From NCBI GenBank assembly GCA_950096985.1, contig CATNBA010000016.1, forward strand, positions 1-35,186: 35,186 bases of DNA, read 5' to 3'. Position numbers and translations under genes: made by a program. The notes below the pieces were generated by a model. It worked only from the letters and a program-made list of their open reading frames with translations, was not told the DNA's origin and searched no databases. The stretch is from an uncultured Candidatus Melainabacteria bacterium. GTDB taxonomy: Bacteria > Cyanobacteriota > Vampirovibrionia > Gastranaerophilales > Gastranaerophilaceae. Positions 10,207 through 18,224 of the stretch are shown here, one piece after another. The number at the start of each line of letters is the position of its first letter. Position 1 is the first letter of the stretch.

Positions 10207-10227
10207 GAGCTACGGCTCACCGTTTTA
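10207..10227 (+). terminator. Short hairpin with UACG tetraloop after ahcY
   Basis: GAGC-TACG-GCTC directly follows the stop codon: a C(UACG)G tetraloop of the very stable UNCG type on a 4-bp stem. Only a weak T run (TTTT after ACCG) follows, so termination may be leaky. Confidence 0.4.
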
Positions 10228-10233
10228 TCGGGT

Positions 10234-11067
10234 TTAATAGAATGTTTTTAGAATTAACTTTAGGGTATTGCGATATCCTAAAGTTTTTCTTTCCTGCCAT
10301 AAAAATTTAATTGTTTCAGGACGGATTTTTAGGTTATTTTTGATATTTAGTATTGTTGTTTTGTCACTGTGTAATTTTTTGTTACCGGTCACAAGTGTGC
10401 AGTTGCCTGCATTGTTATCGTGACGTCGGTAACCGATAAGAGGTTTATAAATTATTGCTGAACCGCCAATAAGGTGAGCGAAATTAAATAAAAATTTATC
10501 TGGACAAATTCGCCAGCCATCTGTATTTTTGTAATTCTCTATAATTTCAATTGAAGCTTTTCTGAACATTGCCGATGAATTGGGTGACCAGTACCATCCC
10601 CCAAAACGTTTTTTCTTTAATACTTTAAAATCTGGATTTTCACTGCCTAATAGTTCTTGCGGTGATGAAATTGAATTCATTGTATGGATTTCGTTATTTT
10701 CACCAATCTCAATAATTTGGCAGGATGTCAAAGCAACAGAAGTTTGCAGATGAACTCTTATGTGATTTTGTGCATATTCAGGCATTAAGATATCATCGCT
10801 GTCAATAAAGCTGACAAATTGACCATTAGCAAATTTTAGCCCTTTTAACATTGATGCGAGCTGTCCGATATTTTTGTCGTTTTTAACAAGTTTTACATCA
10901 TTGAATTGTTCGATAATTTCACGGGAATTATCTGTAGAGCAGTCGTCAACTATTATTATTTCAATGTTTTTATATGTTTGAGCTTTTATGCTCTCAATAG
11001 TTTTTGCAATAAATTTTTCGTAATTAAATGATGTTACTACAAATGTGACAAGTGGAAGTTTAAGCAT
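10234..11067 (-). CDS. Family 2 glycosyltransferase
   Basis: A GT-A fold enzyme transferring sugar from a nucleotide donor. From the ATG at 11067 it is 277 aa; a longer version from 11106 would lie deeper inside the upstream gene. Motifs are PLVTFVVTSFNYEKFI (strand 1), IIIVDDCSTDNS with Asp41-Asp42, and the metal-binding SFIDSDD near 88-92. The acceptor half (from about 100) contains WYWSPNSSAMFRK. There is no membrane segment, so it is a soluble or peripheral enzyme probably building a surface glycan. Its ATG overlaps the last 8 nt of the TerC-like gene, so the two are coupled although no functional link is obvious. The acceptor and sugar are unknown. Confidence 0.88.
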   Translation of the reverse strand: MLKLPLVTFVVTSFNYEKFIAKTIESIKAQTYKNIEIIIVDDCSTDNSREIIEQFNDVKLVKNDKNIGQLASMLKGLKFANGQFVSFIDSDDILMPEYAQNHIRVHLQTSVALTSCQIIEIGENNEIHTMNSISSPQELLGSENPDFKVLKKKRFGGWYWSPNSSAMFRKASIEIIENYKNTDGWRICPDKFLFNFAHLIGGSAIIYKPLIGYRRHDNNAGNCTLVTGNKKLHSDKTTILNIKNNLKIRPETIKFLWQERKTLGYRNTLKLILKTFY

Positions 11068-12115
11068 CTTTTGCCAATAGCCTTTCCATTTTTTTATTAT
11101 GAACAACAGATGTTATAAATGCTAATACTATGAAACCAAGTCCAATACCGCCTGTAATTATTTCAGGAATTTCTTTAACTGTTGATACAAGCATCAGGCA
11201 GGCTAATGCTCCAATAGCCCAGTGTGCACCGTGTTCGAGGTATAAGAATTTATTTAAAGTTTTCTTTTCCACAAGCATTATTGTTAATGAACGTACAAAC
11301 ATAGCCCCTATTGCAAGACCAATTGAAATTATAATGATATCTTTTGACAAAGCGAATGCTCCTAAAACTCCGTCAAGAGAAAATGATGCGTCAATAAGCT
11401 CAAGATACAAAAAGCTTACAAACCCTGTACAAGCTGCCCCTTCTGCACATTTTGCCAATCTTTGCTGTTCATGTCTTTCTAGATAATGAGTAAATCCGTC
11501 AATTGTAAGGTATGTTATAATACCTGCTATGCCGGAAATAATTACATTAAGTTTCTGTTCTTGGGGTACAAAGTTTTGGGTTGCCAAAAGCATTAATAAA
11601 GAAATTACAACTTCTATTCCTTTAATGTGGTCTAAATGTGATAGCCAGTTTTCTAAAGGTTTTATCCAATGAACTTCTTTTTGATGATTAAAAAAGTAAT
11701 TAAGAAACAGCATAATTAAAAACATTCCGCCGAAAGTTACGATAGGAGCGTGGGTTTGATGTAAATAATATGCGTATTTATCAATATTATGTAGTGCAAT
11801 ATATGCAACTTCCGACATACTTAATTTTGCAAAAATCGATACAACTAGAATTGGGAATAAAAAACGCATTCCAAATACTGCAATAATAATTCCCCATGTT
11901 AAAAATCTGTGCCGCCAGAGGTCATTCATTTTTTCAAGTTTCATTGCATTTACAACTGCATTGTCAAATGAGAGGCTAATTTCAAGTACTGCAAGGACAA
12001 GAACAATAAATACGCAGGCCAATCCGTTTCCTCCATGTGCGTGTTCGCCAAGAATATATGCACCTAAAAGTCCAAATGCAGTAACAATATATGAACATAA
12101 AAAATAATGTAACAT
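11060..12115 (-). CDS. TerC/DUF475-family integral membrane protein
   Basis: A 351-aa protein with about nine hydrophobic segments. Two family hallmarks are visible: EISLSFDNAVVNA (Asp51-Asn52) and DASFSLDGVLGAFAL near residue 240, the repeated acidic intramembrane motif of the TerC superfamily. Characterised relatives export manganese or confer resistance to tellurite and metal stress. The His-rich loops (GEHAHGG, HQTHAP, EHGAH) suggest metal contact, but the substrate here is inference. AGGAG lies 6-7 nt before the ATG. The regulatory region upstream is short and I see no yybP-ykoY manganese riboswitch. The glycosyltransferase gene follows with an 8-nt overlap. Confidence 0.88.
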   Translation of the reverse strand: MLHYFLCSYIVTAFGLLGAYILGEHAHGGNGLACVFIVLVLAVLEISLSFDNAVVNAMKLEKMNDLWRHRFLTWGIIIAVFGMRFLFPILVVSIFAKLSMSEVAYIALHNIDKYAYYLHQTHAPIVTFGGMFLIMLFLNYFFNHQKEVHWIKPLENWLSHLDHIKGIEVVISLLMLLATQNFVPQEQKLNVIISGIAGIITYLTIDGFTHYLERHEQQRLAKCAEGAACTGFVSFLYLELIDASFSLDGVLGAFALSKDIIIISIGLAIGAMFVRSLTIMLVEKKTLNKFLYLEHGAHWAIGALACLMLVSTVKEIPEIITGGIGLGFIVLAFITSVVHNKKMERLLAKDA

Positions 12116-12135
12116 TTTTTTCTCCTATAAATTTT

Positions 12136-12163
12136 ATTATATCTGAAATCCCAATTAATGCAA
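12136..12163 (-). promoter_or_regulatory. Sigma70-type promoter for the TerC-like gene
   Basis: Read on the minus strand, TTGCAT (12158-12163), a 16-nt spacer and TATAAT (12136-12141), about 20 nt before the ATG at 12115. It diverges from the pseudopilin 4 promoter. Confidence 0.6.
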
Positions 12164-12184
12164 TCGCATAAAGTTTGAATTATA

Positions 12185-12213
12185 TTGCAAAATTTAAGAA
12201 CTTTGTATATAAT
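12185..12213 (+). promoter_or_regulatory. Sigma70-type promoter for pseudopilin 4
   Basis: TTGCAA (12185-12190), a 17-nt spacer and TATAAT (12208-12213), then AAAGGAG and the ATG at 12237. The broken gene therefore still has a complete promoter and ribosome site. Confidence 0.65.
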
Positions 12214-12236
12214 AAATGGCAGAAAGGAGCTGAAGA

Positions 12237-12907
12237 ATGAGAGATTTAAATTTTAAAAATACCTTCTGGGGAGGGGATAATTCATTAGCCTTTACTCTTG
12301 CTGAGGTCTTGATTACTTTAGGAATTATTGGTGTTGTTGCAGCAATGACTTGCCAACACTAATTCAAAGTCATAAAAAGAGTGAGTATTCAACGAGATTA
12401 AAGCGTTTTTATAGTACAATGCAGCAAGCAATTACACTTTCTGAACATCAAACAAATACAATGGTTGAAGATTGGTCTTATCCTTGGCAAAATGTTGATT
12501 CTGTTGAGAAATTTTGGAATACATATTTTAATCCGTATTTTAAATCTGTTGTTAAAACATCTAAAACCCAATACCAAAATTATATTTATACAGTATATTT
12601 TAATGATGGTTCTAGTGTAAGTATCAGATGTGGCGGAGCTGTTGATTTTATGTATGATATTAATTCTATAGATAAAGGTCCAAATGTTCGAGGTAAAGAT
12701 CAACATCAATTTATTATGAGAATGAGTTCAGGTAACTTTACTCCTTATGACTGGACTGGTGACATCCCGACTTTTTATCCTGATGCAACAACAAATTTAA
12801 CAGATAGGAACAATCTTTTAAAATTATGTAAAAAAGGCTCTTTTTGTACTCAGCTTTTATTTATAGACGGATGGGAATTTAAAGATGACTATCCGCAACG
12901 CCTGTAA
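12237..12907 (+). pseudogene. Pseudopilin 4, single-nucleotide frameshift
   Basis: A fourth pilin-like gene of the same family. From the ATG it reads in frame through an interrupted G tract (GGGGAGGGG, 12270-12278) into NSLA|FTLAEVLITLGIIGVVAAMT, then stops at TAA 12360-12362. The remaining coding sequence continues one frame over from about 12350 (LPTLIQSHKK...). One nucleotide is missing in ACTTGCC where the other copies imply ACNTGCC. Repaired, it would be about 223 aa. The C-terminal part keeps KGPNVRGKD, a worn version of the family motif, and paired Cys near the end. Promoter and ribosome site are intact, so the loss is recent or the base is a sequence error. The A in the tract would stop homopolymer slippage there. 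Confidence 0.75.
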
Positions 12908-12934
12908 ATCTATATTTGAAAAATATTTTGTTCT

Positions 12935-12943
12935 TGATATAAT
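12935..12943 (+). promoter_or_regulatory. Extended -10 directly before prfA
   Basis: TGATATAAT, the same extended -10 as before ahcY, ends only 6 nt before ATG 12950 and 15 nt before ATG 12959. Initiation from it would give an almost leaderless prfA message. Confidence 0.45.
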
Positions 12944-12958
12944 CAAGGTATGAAAGAT

Positions 12959-14032
12959 ATGTTAGATAAAATTCTTCAAATAGAGAAGAAATATAATGAG
13001 TTAGGAATTACACTGTCTGATCCTGCTGTTATTCAGGATTATAATAAATTCAGGGATTTGTCAAAGCAAAGAAAGTCTATGGAAGAAACCGTTGAACTTT
13101 ATTATGCTTGGAAAAAAGCTACTGATGCCATTGATGAAGCTAAAGAATTAATTCATTCTGAAAGTGACGAAGAAATGAAAGCTTTTTTAAAAGCTGAAAT
13201 GGCTGAAAATGAGGCAAAACTCCCTGAATACGAAGAAAGAATGAAAGTTCTTCTACTCCCGCGTGACCCTATGGATGATAAAGATATTATGCTTGAAATC
13301 AGAGGCGGCGCTGGTGGTGATGAAGCAAATATTTTTGCAGGCGATCTTGCACGTATGTATATGCGATTTGCGGATAAGCAGGGGTGGCAGACACAAGTTT
13401 TAAGTAAGACCGAATGTGAAGCAGGCGGTGTGTCTGAAATTATTATCTCTATGAAAGGTGACAGCATTTATTCAAAATTAAAGTATGAATCAGGTGTTCA
13501 CCGCGTTCAGAGAGTTCCCGCGACAGAATCTCAAGGCAGAGTTCATACTTCAACTGCTACAGTTGCTGTAATGCCCGAAGTCGATGATGTCGAAGTTGAA
13601 CTTAATATGAATGATGTGGAAATTACAACCGCTCGTTCAGGCGGCGCAGGCGGTCAAAACGTTAACAAAGTTGAAACTGCTGCAAGGGTCTTCCACAAAC
13701 CTACGGGAATTATGATTTTCTGTACGGAAGAACGTTCCCAGTTGCAAAACAAAGAACGTGCTTTACAGATTTTAAAAGCAAAACTTTATGATATGGAAGT
13801 TCAAAAACAAATGCAGGAAATTACGGATTTACGTCGTTCACAAGTTGGTACAGGTGATAGAAGTGAACGTATCAGAACTTATAATTTCCCGCAAGGTCGT
13901 TTGACAGATCACAGAATTAATCACAATTTGAATGTTAATACGGTAATTGACGGTGATTTGGACGAACTTTTGGGGCTGCTAATTGAACACGATCAAAAGT
14001 TAAAATTGGAAAAATTGGCAGAGGTGAATTAG
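12959..14032 (+). CDS. prfA: Peptide chain release factor 1
   Basis: Recognises UAA and UAG in the ribosomal A site and triggers hydrolysis of peptidyl-tRNA. The RF1 codon-reading tripeptide PAT is at 187-189 in [14 protein letters not shown], and the catalytic GGQ is at 231-233 in [15 protein letters not shown]. From ATG 12959 ([15 protein letters not shown], matching the usual RF1 N-terminus) it is 357 aa; ATG 12950 adds MKD. AAGG at 12945-12948 is well spaced only for 12959. Its TAG shares its G with the GTG start of ylxR, so the downstream translation genes are coupled. The usual neighbour hemK/prmC is absent. Confidence 0.95.
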   Translation: MLDKILQIEKKYNELGITLSDPAVIQDYNKFRDLSKQRKSMEETVELYYAWKKATDAIDEAKELIHSESDEEMKAFLKAEMAENEAKLPEYEERMKVLLLPRDPMDDKDIMLEIRGGAGGDEANIFAGDLARMYMRFADKQGWQTQVLSKTECEAGGVSEIIISMKGDSIYSKLKYESGVHRVQRVPATESQGRVHTSTATVAVMPEVDDVEVELNMNDVEITTARSGGAGGQNVNKVETAARVFHKPTGIMIFCTEERSQLQNKERALQILKAKLYDMEVQKQMQEITDLRRSQVGTGDRSERIRTYNFPQGRLTDHRINHNLNVNTVIDGDLDELLGLLIEHDQKLKLEKLAEVN

Positions 14033-14271
14033 TGGTTGAACGCAAGTGCGCAGGATGCGGTGTGGTTAAAGACAGAAACGAATTAATTAAAATCACAAAT
14101 GTACAAGGCGAGCTTGTTGTAAACCCCGATAGTAAAAAATTTGGCAGATCTGTATATCTCTGCTATAATAATGCTTGTATAGAGAATGCATTTAAGAAAA
14201 ATAAAATTTCAAGAATTCTGAAAACCTCTGTACCGCAAGATTTGAAAGGAAAATTAATAAATGAGTTTTGA
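14032..14271 (+). CDS. ylxR: YlxR/RnpM family RNA-binding protein
   Basis: A 79-aa DUF448 protein. It shows the family's RKCAGCGVVKDRNELIK start, a central VVNPDSKKFGRSVYLC segment and the C-terminal KKNKISRILK helix. Members bind RNA, and RnpM has been linked to RNase P. The GTG start overlaps the last base of the prfA stop and is preceded by GAGGTG. Its 3' end overlaps infB by 11 nt. The ylxR-infB pairing is the classic arrangement; nusA, which normally lies upstream, is replaced here by prfA. Confidence 0.9.
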   Translation: MVERKCAGCGVVKDRNELIKITNVQGELVVNPDSKKFGRSVYLCYNNACIENAFKKNKISRILKTSVPQDLKGKLINEF

Positions 14272-16789
14272 CACAATTAGAATAAATGAATTAGCAAAAG
14301 AACTTGGGCTTACCAGTAAGGAAGTTATAGAAAAGTTCGCACAAATTTCTGTTACGGGCAAAACTCATTCAAGCACTGTTACTGTTGATCAGGTAAAAAG
14401 ATTGAAAGAGCATATTGCCACAGGCGGTGTTAAAGAAGCTAAAAAACCAAAAGCTTTTGTTGTAAAAAAAGCAAAAACTCCTGAAGCTACACCTGTAGCT
14501 GAAGAGGTTAAAGAAGAAGAAAAACCGGTCGTTGAAGTCAAAAAATCTTCAGTTCCGAAAGTTGAGATTGTGAAAGCAAAACCTCAGCCGCAAAGTCGTT
14601 TAGAAATTGTAAGACGTGCTCCTCAAAGACCTGCCGGCTCTCCTTCTGAGGGTAAAAAATTCCCGCCTCGTTCTGACAGACCCCAGCGCGGAGACAGACC
14701 TGACAGACCGCCTCGCGGTGAAAGACCTGCTCGTCCTCCAAGAGAAGGAGGCAGAGATGGTGCACCTAAAAAACCTTTCGAAAAACCGTCGGGAGAAAGA
14801 AAACCAATACAAAGAACAATAATTTCCCAGGATATTTATGAAAATAAAGGCCCGGCAAGAAAACGTACAGGACCAGATGCTAAGAAAAAAGGCAAGGATT
14901 TTAATTCTAAAAAAGAAGAACAGGAAAGAATTTCTTTAGAAAAAGCAGCAGCTCAAAAACATAAAAAACGCTCTCATAAAGAGGAAGAAGCAGAACAAGT
15001 AACACAAATTGTTGTTAACAGAGCAATGACTATTAGCGAACTTTCTGAAAAAATCCAAAAAACACCTGCCGAAATTGTTAAGTTTCTTATGTTCCAGGGT
15101 ATTATGGCAACAGTTAATCAGCTTATAGATGTTGATGTTATCAAAAAAATCTGTGCTGAATATGAACTTGAAGTTCTTGATGAAGATTTAGAAGCATTCA
15201 TGGAAGAAGAACTTGAAAAAGAAGAAAAAGTTAAAAAACTTACGGAAGTTGATAAAAAGTTACTCAAAAAACGTGCTCCTGTTGTATCAATTATGGGTCA
15301 CGTTGACCACGGTAAAACTACTTTATTGGATAGCATTCGAGCATCAAAGCACAAAATTGTTGCGACAGAAGTCGGAGGCATTACGCAATCTATAGGTGCT
15401 TATACTGTTTATCTTGATAATACGGAAAACAAAAAGATTGTATTTGTAGATACTCCGGGTCACGAGGCATTTACCGAAATGCGTGCCCGTGGTGCTAAAG
15501 CTACAGATATTGCCATTCTTGTTGTTGCTGCAGATGACGGTATTATGCCTCAGACAATTGAAGCCATTAACCACGCAAAAGCTGCGGAAGTTCCAATTAT
15601 TGTAGCGGTTAACAAGATTGATAAAGCAGGTGCTAACCCTGATAAAATTTTACAGCAATTGACAGAACACGGACTTGTTCCCGAAGAATGGGGCGGTGAA
15701 ACCATTACAGTTAAGGTTTCAGCATTACAGGGTACAGGTATTGATGAATTATTAGAATATATTTTACTTGTAGCTGATGTTCAAGATTTAAAAGCTAATC
15801 CTAAGGCTGAAGCATCAGGTGTTGTAATTGAGGCAAATCTTGATAAAGGTAAAGGTCCTGTTGCTACATTGCTTGTTCAAAACGGAACATTGCGTGTTGG
15901 TAATTGTATTGTTGTGGGAACAGCCTGCGGACGTGTCAGAGCTTTATTGTCTGACAGCGGAGAAAGAATTCAAAAAGCGGAACCTTCTACACCTGTTGAA
16001 ATATTGGGTCTGACAGAAGTTCCACAAGCGGGTGATTATTTTGAAGTTGTTCAAAACGAGAAAGAAATGAAATCAATTGTTCAGGAACGTAAAGAAAAAG
16101 AACGCAACAAACGTCTTGATGCAATGTTACCTGCACACGTACGTCGTGAGGCAGCAGCAGGTGAGGATGATATTCCTCAATTGAATTTGATTATTAAAGC
16201 TAATACTAACGGGTCTGCGGAAGCTGTATCACAGGCTATTGCACAGGTTGAATCTTCAGAAATTAAAACCAAAATTATACACGTTGGTGTCGGTGATATT
16301 TCAGAAGCCGATGTAATGCTAGCATCTGCATCTAATGCTTTGATTTTAGGCTTTACGGTCAAAGAAGATTCAAATGCTCTTGCAGCCGCTGAACGCGAAG
16401 GTGTTACAATTAAGAAATATGATATTATCTATCAGATATTAGAAGATATTGAAAAAACAATGTTGTCACTTCTTGAACCTGAAATTAAAGAGGTTGAACT
16501 CGGTAAGGCTGAAATTCGTCAAGTATTTACAGTTGGTAAAACAACCAGAATTGCCGGCTGTTATGTAATTGAAGGTAAGATTGTAAGAAGTAAAGATGCT
16601 GTTCTTATTCGTGACGGCAAAGAAATTTTCCGCGGTGCAATCGACCAGCTTAAACGTTTCAAAGATGATGTAAAAGAAGTTGCACAAGGCTTTGAATGCG
16701 GTATTTCATTTGCGAAGTGGAATGATATTGAAGTTGGCGATATTATCGAAGTTTCTACAACAGAAGAAGTGGAGCGTAAATCACTTTAA
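14261..16789 (+). CDS. infB: Translation initiation factor IF-2
   Basis: GTPase that places initiator fMet-tRNA on the 30S subunit and promotes subunit joining. It is 842 aa. Residues 1-50 form an IF2_N helical domain (INELAKELGLTSKEVIEKF), then a long disordered linker rich in Arg, Pro, Gly and Lys (about 105-245) and a second IF2_N domain (TISELSEKIQKTPAEIVKFL). The G domain has GHVDHGKT (346-353), DTPGHEAF, NKID and SAL. Domains II-IV follow with the usual C-terminal GFECGISFAKWNDIEVGDIIE. AAAGGA lies 10 nt before the ATG, inside ylxR. The stop TAA overlaps the ATG of a 63-aa ORF (TAATG). Confidence 0.97.
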   Translation: MSFDTIRINELAKELGLTSKEVIEKFAQISVTGKTHSSTVTVDQVKRLKEHIATGGVKEAKKPKAFVVKKAKTPEATPVAEEVKEEEKPVVEVKKSSVPKVEIVKAKPQPQSRLEIVRRAPQRPAGSPSEGKKFPPRSDRPQRGDRPDRPPRGERPARPPREGGRDGAPKKPFEKPSGERKPIQRTIISQDIYENKGPARKRTGPDAKKKGKDFNSKKEEQERISLEKAAAQKHKKRSHKEEEAEQVTQIVVNRAMTISELSEKIQKTPAEIVKFLMFQGIMATVNQLIDVDVIKKICAEYELEVLDEDLEAFMEEELEKEEKVKKLTEVDKKLLKKRAPVVSIMGHVDHGKTTLLDSIRASKHKIVATEVGGITQSIGAYTVYLDNTENKKIVFVDTPGHEAFTEMRARGAKATDIAILVVAADDGIMPQTIEAINHAKAAEVPIIVAVNKIDKAGANPDKILQQLTEHGLVPEEWGGETITVKVSALQGTGIDELLEYILLVADVQDLKANPKAEASGVVIEANLDKGKGPVATLLVQNGTLRVGNCIVVGTACGRVRALLSDSGERIQKAEPSTPVEILGLTEVPQAGDYFEVVQNEKEMKSIVQERKEKERNKRLDAMLPAHVRREAAAGEDDIPQLNLIIKANTNGSAEAVSQAIAQVESSEIKTKIIHVGVGDISEADVMLASASNALILGFTVKEDSNALAAAEREGVTIKKYDIIYQILEDIEKTMLSLLEPEIKEVELGKAEIRQVFTVGKTTRIAGCYVIEGKIVRSKDAVLIRDGKEIFRGAIDQLKRFKDDVKEVAQGFECGISFAKWNDIEVGDIIEVSTTEEVERKSL

Positions 16790-16980
16790 TGCTAAAAATT
16801 TCACGTTTACTCCACAAAATACCGTCACAAAACAGGGTAACACCCAAAACTGTAACTATTGTGCATAAAAACGGCAGAGATGTTATAAAGGATGAATTTG
16901 TCGGTTTTTATGTTCAAAGACCAAATATTGTTGAGGTAATAAATAATTTTTTTGAAAATTTATTTCCATTCCAAAAATAG
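16789..16980 (+). CDS. Small ORF coupled to infB, unknown
   Basis: A 63-aa ORF I do not recognise. Its ATG overlaps the infB stop (TAATG), typical of translational coupling. The N-terminal half is basic (ISRLLHKIPSQNRVTPKTV), the middle reads IVHKNGRDVIKDEF, and the C-terminal half is aromatic/hydrophobic (VEVINNFFENLFPF). No Cys, signal peptide or clear membrane segment is seen. It ends immediately against the stop codon of antisense pseudopilin 2. It may be real or chance coding after infB; the coupling and AT-rich codon use favour a gene. Confidence 0.45.
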   Translation: MLKISRLLHKIPSQNRVTPKTVTIVHKNGRDVIKDEFVGFYVQRPNIVEVINNFFENLFPFQK

Positions 16981-17756
16981 TTAATTGTCTATTTTTCCTC
17001 CTATTTGATAGTCGGTAAATTCCAGTTTGTTTTTGCCTGAAAGTATGTTTCGAAGACTGGAATATCCTATCGCATTCCAAGGTTCAGGTTCAAGTTTTCG
17101 TAATGCAACTACAGCCCCAAAATTATCTTCACCATAACGATTTGGACCTTTAATACCATTAACATCAAATCTTATATATCCGCATCTGTAGTTGGTGTAG
17201 GAAACTTTTATGTTATTTCCGTTTTCATCTTTTAAACATCGTCCATATTGATCAGTTTTACAAGAGTTAACTAGTAATGAACAGTCTGTATTACCGTTTA
17301 TTTGCGAAATTCTTAATACTGCTCCATTTGTTAATATAATTGCAGGACCAGAATTGTTTGAACCATAAAATGTATCACTGTCATTAGCTTGAGGAACAGC
17401 GTATCTTGTATTATAATAGAACTGAGAACACCCCTGTTGGCTGGCAGTTTCACAAAGTTTAGCATCTTTAAAATATTTCACAAACTGTCTTGCGGTTTGA
17501 ATGGATGTATTATTCTGGTCAAATAATGCTGTATTATTACCAATACTACCAAGGTCGTTTTGTGCAAGAATAAGAGCGTTTGCTATCGTTGAATAAGTTT
17601 TTTTAGCCTGTGCAATTAATTGCATTTGTTTGGATTTGTTAATAATAGATGGCATAGTAAGTGCCGCAACAACCCCGATAATCCCTAAAGTGATAAGAAC
17701 TTCTGCTAAAGTGAAAGCTCGGGGGGGGGGCAATTCAAAGCATTAAATTTTTTCAT
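16981..17756 (-). CDS. Pseudopilin 2, reading frame broken at a C10 tract
   Basis: A pilin-like gene antisense to its neighbours between infB and rbfA. The ATG at 17756 has a GAGGAG ribosome site, and the gene opens MKKFNALNC. Then ten C on the coding strand put the frame out and the ATG frame stops at a TAG in the signal-peptide region. With 11 or 8 C it reads PPPRA|FTLAEVLITLGIIGVVAALTMPS to 16981, about 258 aa. A TTG at 17733 opens the pilin frame but has no ribosome site. The C-terminal half holds FDVNGIKGPNRYGEDNF and three or more Cys pairs. The residue before the cleavage site is Ala, not Gly. As in pseudopilins 1 and 3, one nucleotide is missing. Confidence 0.75.
17721..17730. repeat. 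G10/C10 homopolymer (pseudopilin 2)
   Basis: Ten G on the plus strand (ten C in the coding strand of this minus-strand gene), again in the plus-strand context TC-G10-CA. It lies at the same place relative to the start as in pseudopilins 1 and 3 but in the opposite orientation to the gene. Confidence 0.95.
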
Positions 17757-17779
17757 ATTTCAAACTCCTCTTTTTCTTC

Positions 17780-17808
17780 ATTATTTATTATTATAGTTAT
17801 TTTGTCAA
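17780..17808 (-). promoter_or_regulatory. Sigma70-type promoter for pseudopilin 2
   Basis: On the minus strand, a consensus TTGACA (17803-17808), a 17-nt spacer and AATAAT (17780-17785), followed by GAGGAG and the ATG at 17756. It diverges from the rbfA promoter. Confidence 0.6.
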
Positions 17809-17850
17809 GCACTCAATTGTAAAGAACGGCAGTTAAAAATTTTTATTTTA

Positions 17851-17859
17851 TGTTATAAT
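17851..17859 (+). promoter_or_regulatory. Extended -10 promoter for rbfA
   Basis: TGTTATAAT (TGnTATAAT) lies 20 nt before the rbfA ATG, with AAGGAG at 17868-17873. The pilin gene separates rbfA from infB, and this promoter restores expression. Confidence 0.6.
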
Positions 17860-17879
17860 TTCTCTACAAGGAGATAATT

Positions 17880-18224
17880 ATGACTTTAAGAAACGAACGT
17901 GTAAGAAAAGAATTAATGAGAGATATTTCTGATATCTTGAGAAAAGAAATCCGCGGACTTGCAGGAGTTGTATCTGTTCTGGATGTCGAAGTTTCTCATG
18001 ATAATTCTTTTGCAAAGGTTATATATAGTGTCTTAGGTTCTGAAGAACAAGTAGAAAAAACTAAGGAAACAATCGAAAAAAGCACTCCGAAAATTCGTTA
18101 TGAAGTCGGAAAACGCATCCGTTTGCGCTTAACTCCCGAATTGAAATTCGTTTATACTGATTCTCTTGAAAAAGGTTCAAGAGTGAGCGAGCTTATTGAT
18201 AAGATTTCTCGCGGGGAAATATAA
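17880..18224 (+). CDS. rbfA: Ribosome-binding factor A
   Basis: A 114-aa single KH-like-domain protein that binds the 30S subunit during late 16S rRNA maturation. It shows NERVRKELMRDISDILRKEI at the N-terminus, the core VSVLDVEVSHDNSFAKVIYSVLG and the C-terminal IRYEVGKRIRLRLTPELKFVYTD segment typical of RbfA. AAGGAG is 6 nt before the ATG. Its stop overlaps the truB ATG (TAATG), keeping the classic rbfA-truB pair, while infB lies on the other side of an antisense pilin gene. Confidence 0.95.
   Translation: MTLRNERVRKELMRDISDILRKEIRGLAGVVSVLDVEVSHDNSFAKVIYSVLGSEEQVEKTKETIEKSTPKIRYEVGKRIRLRLTPELKFVYTDSLEKGSRVSELIDKISRGEI

Noticed and set aside
11130-11486. 118-aa open frame antisense to the TerC-like gene
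   Set aside because: It is fully contained in a well-supported membrane-protein gene and has no start signal or recognisable content.
12116-12236. Possible manganese (yybP-ykoY) riboswitch before the TerC-like gene
   Set aside because: The gap is only 121 nt, is shared by two divergent promoters, and shows none of the conserved riboswitch sequence or paired arms.
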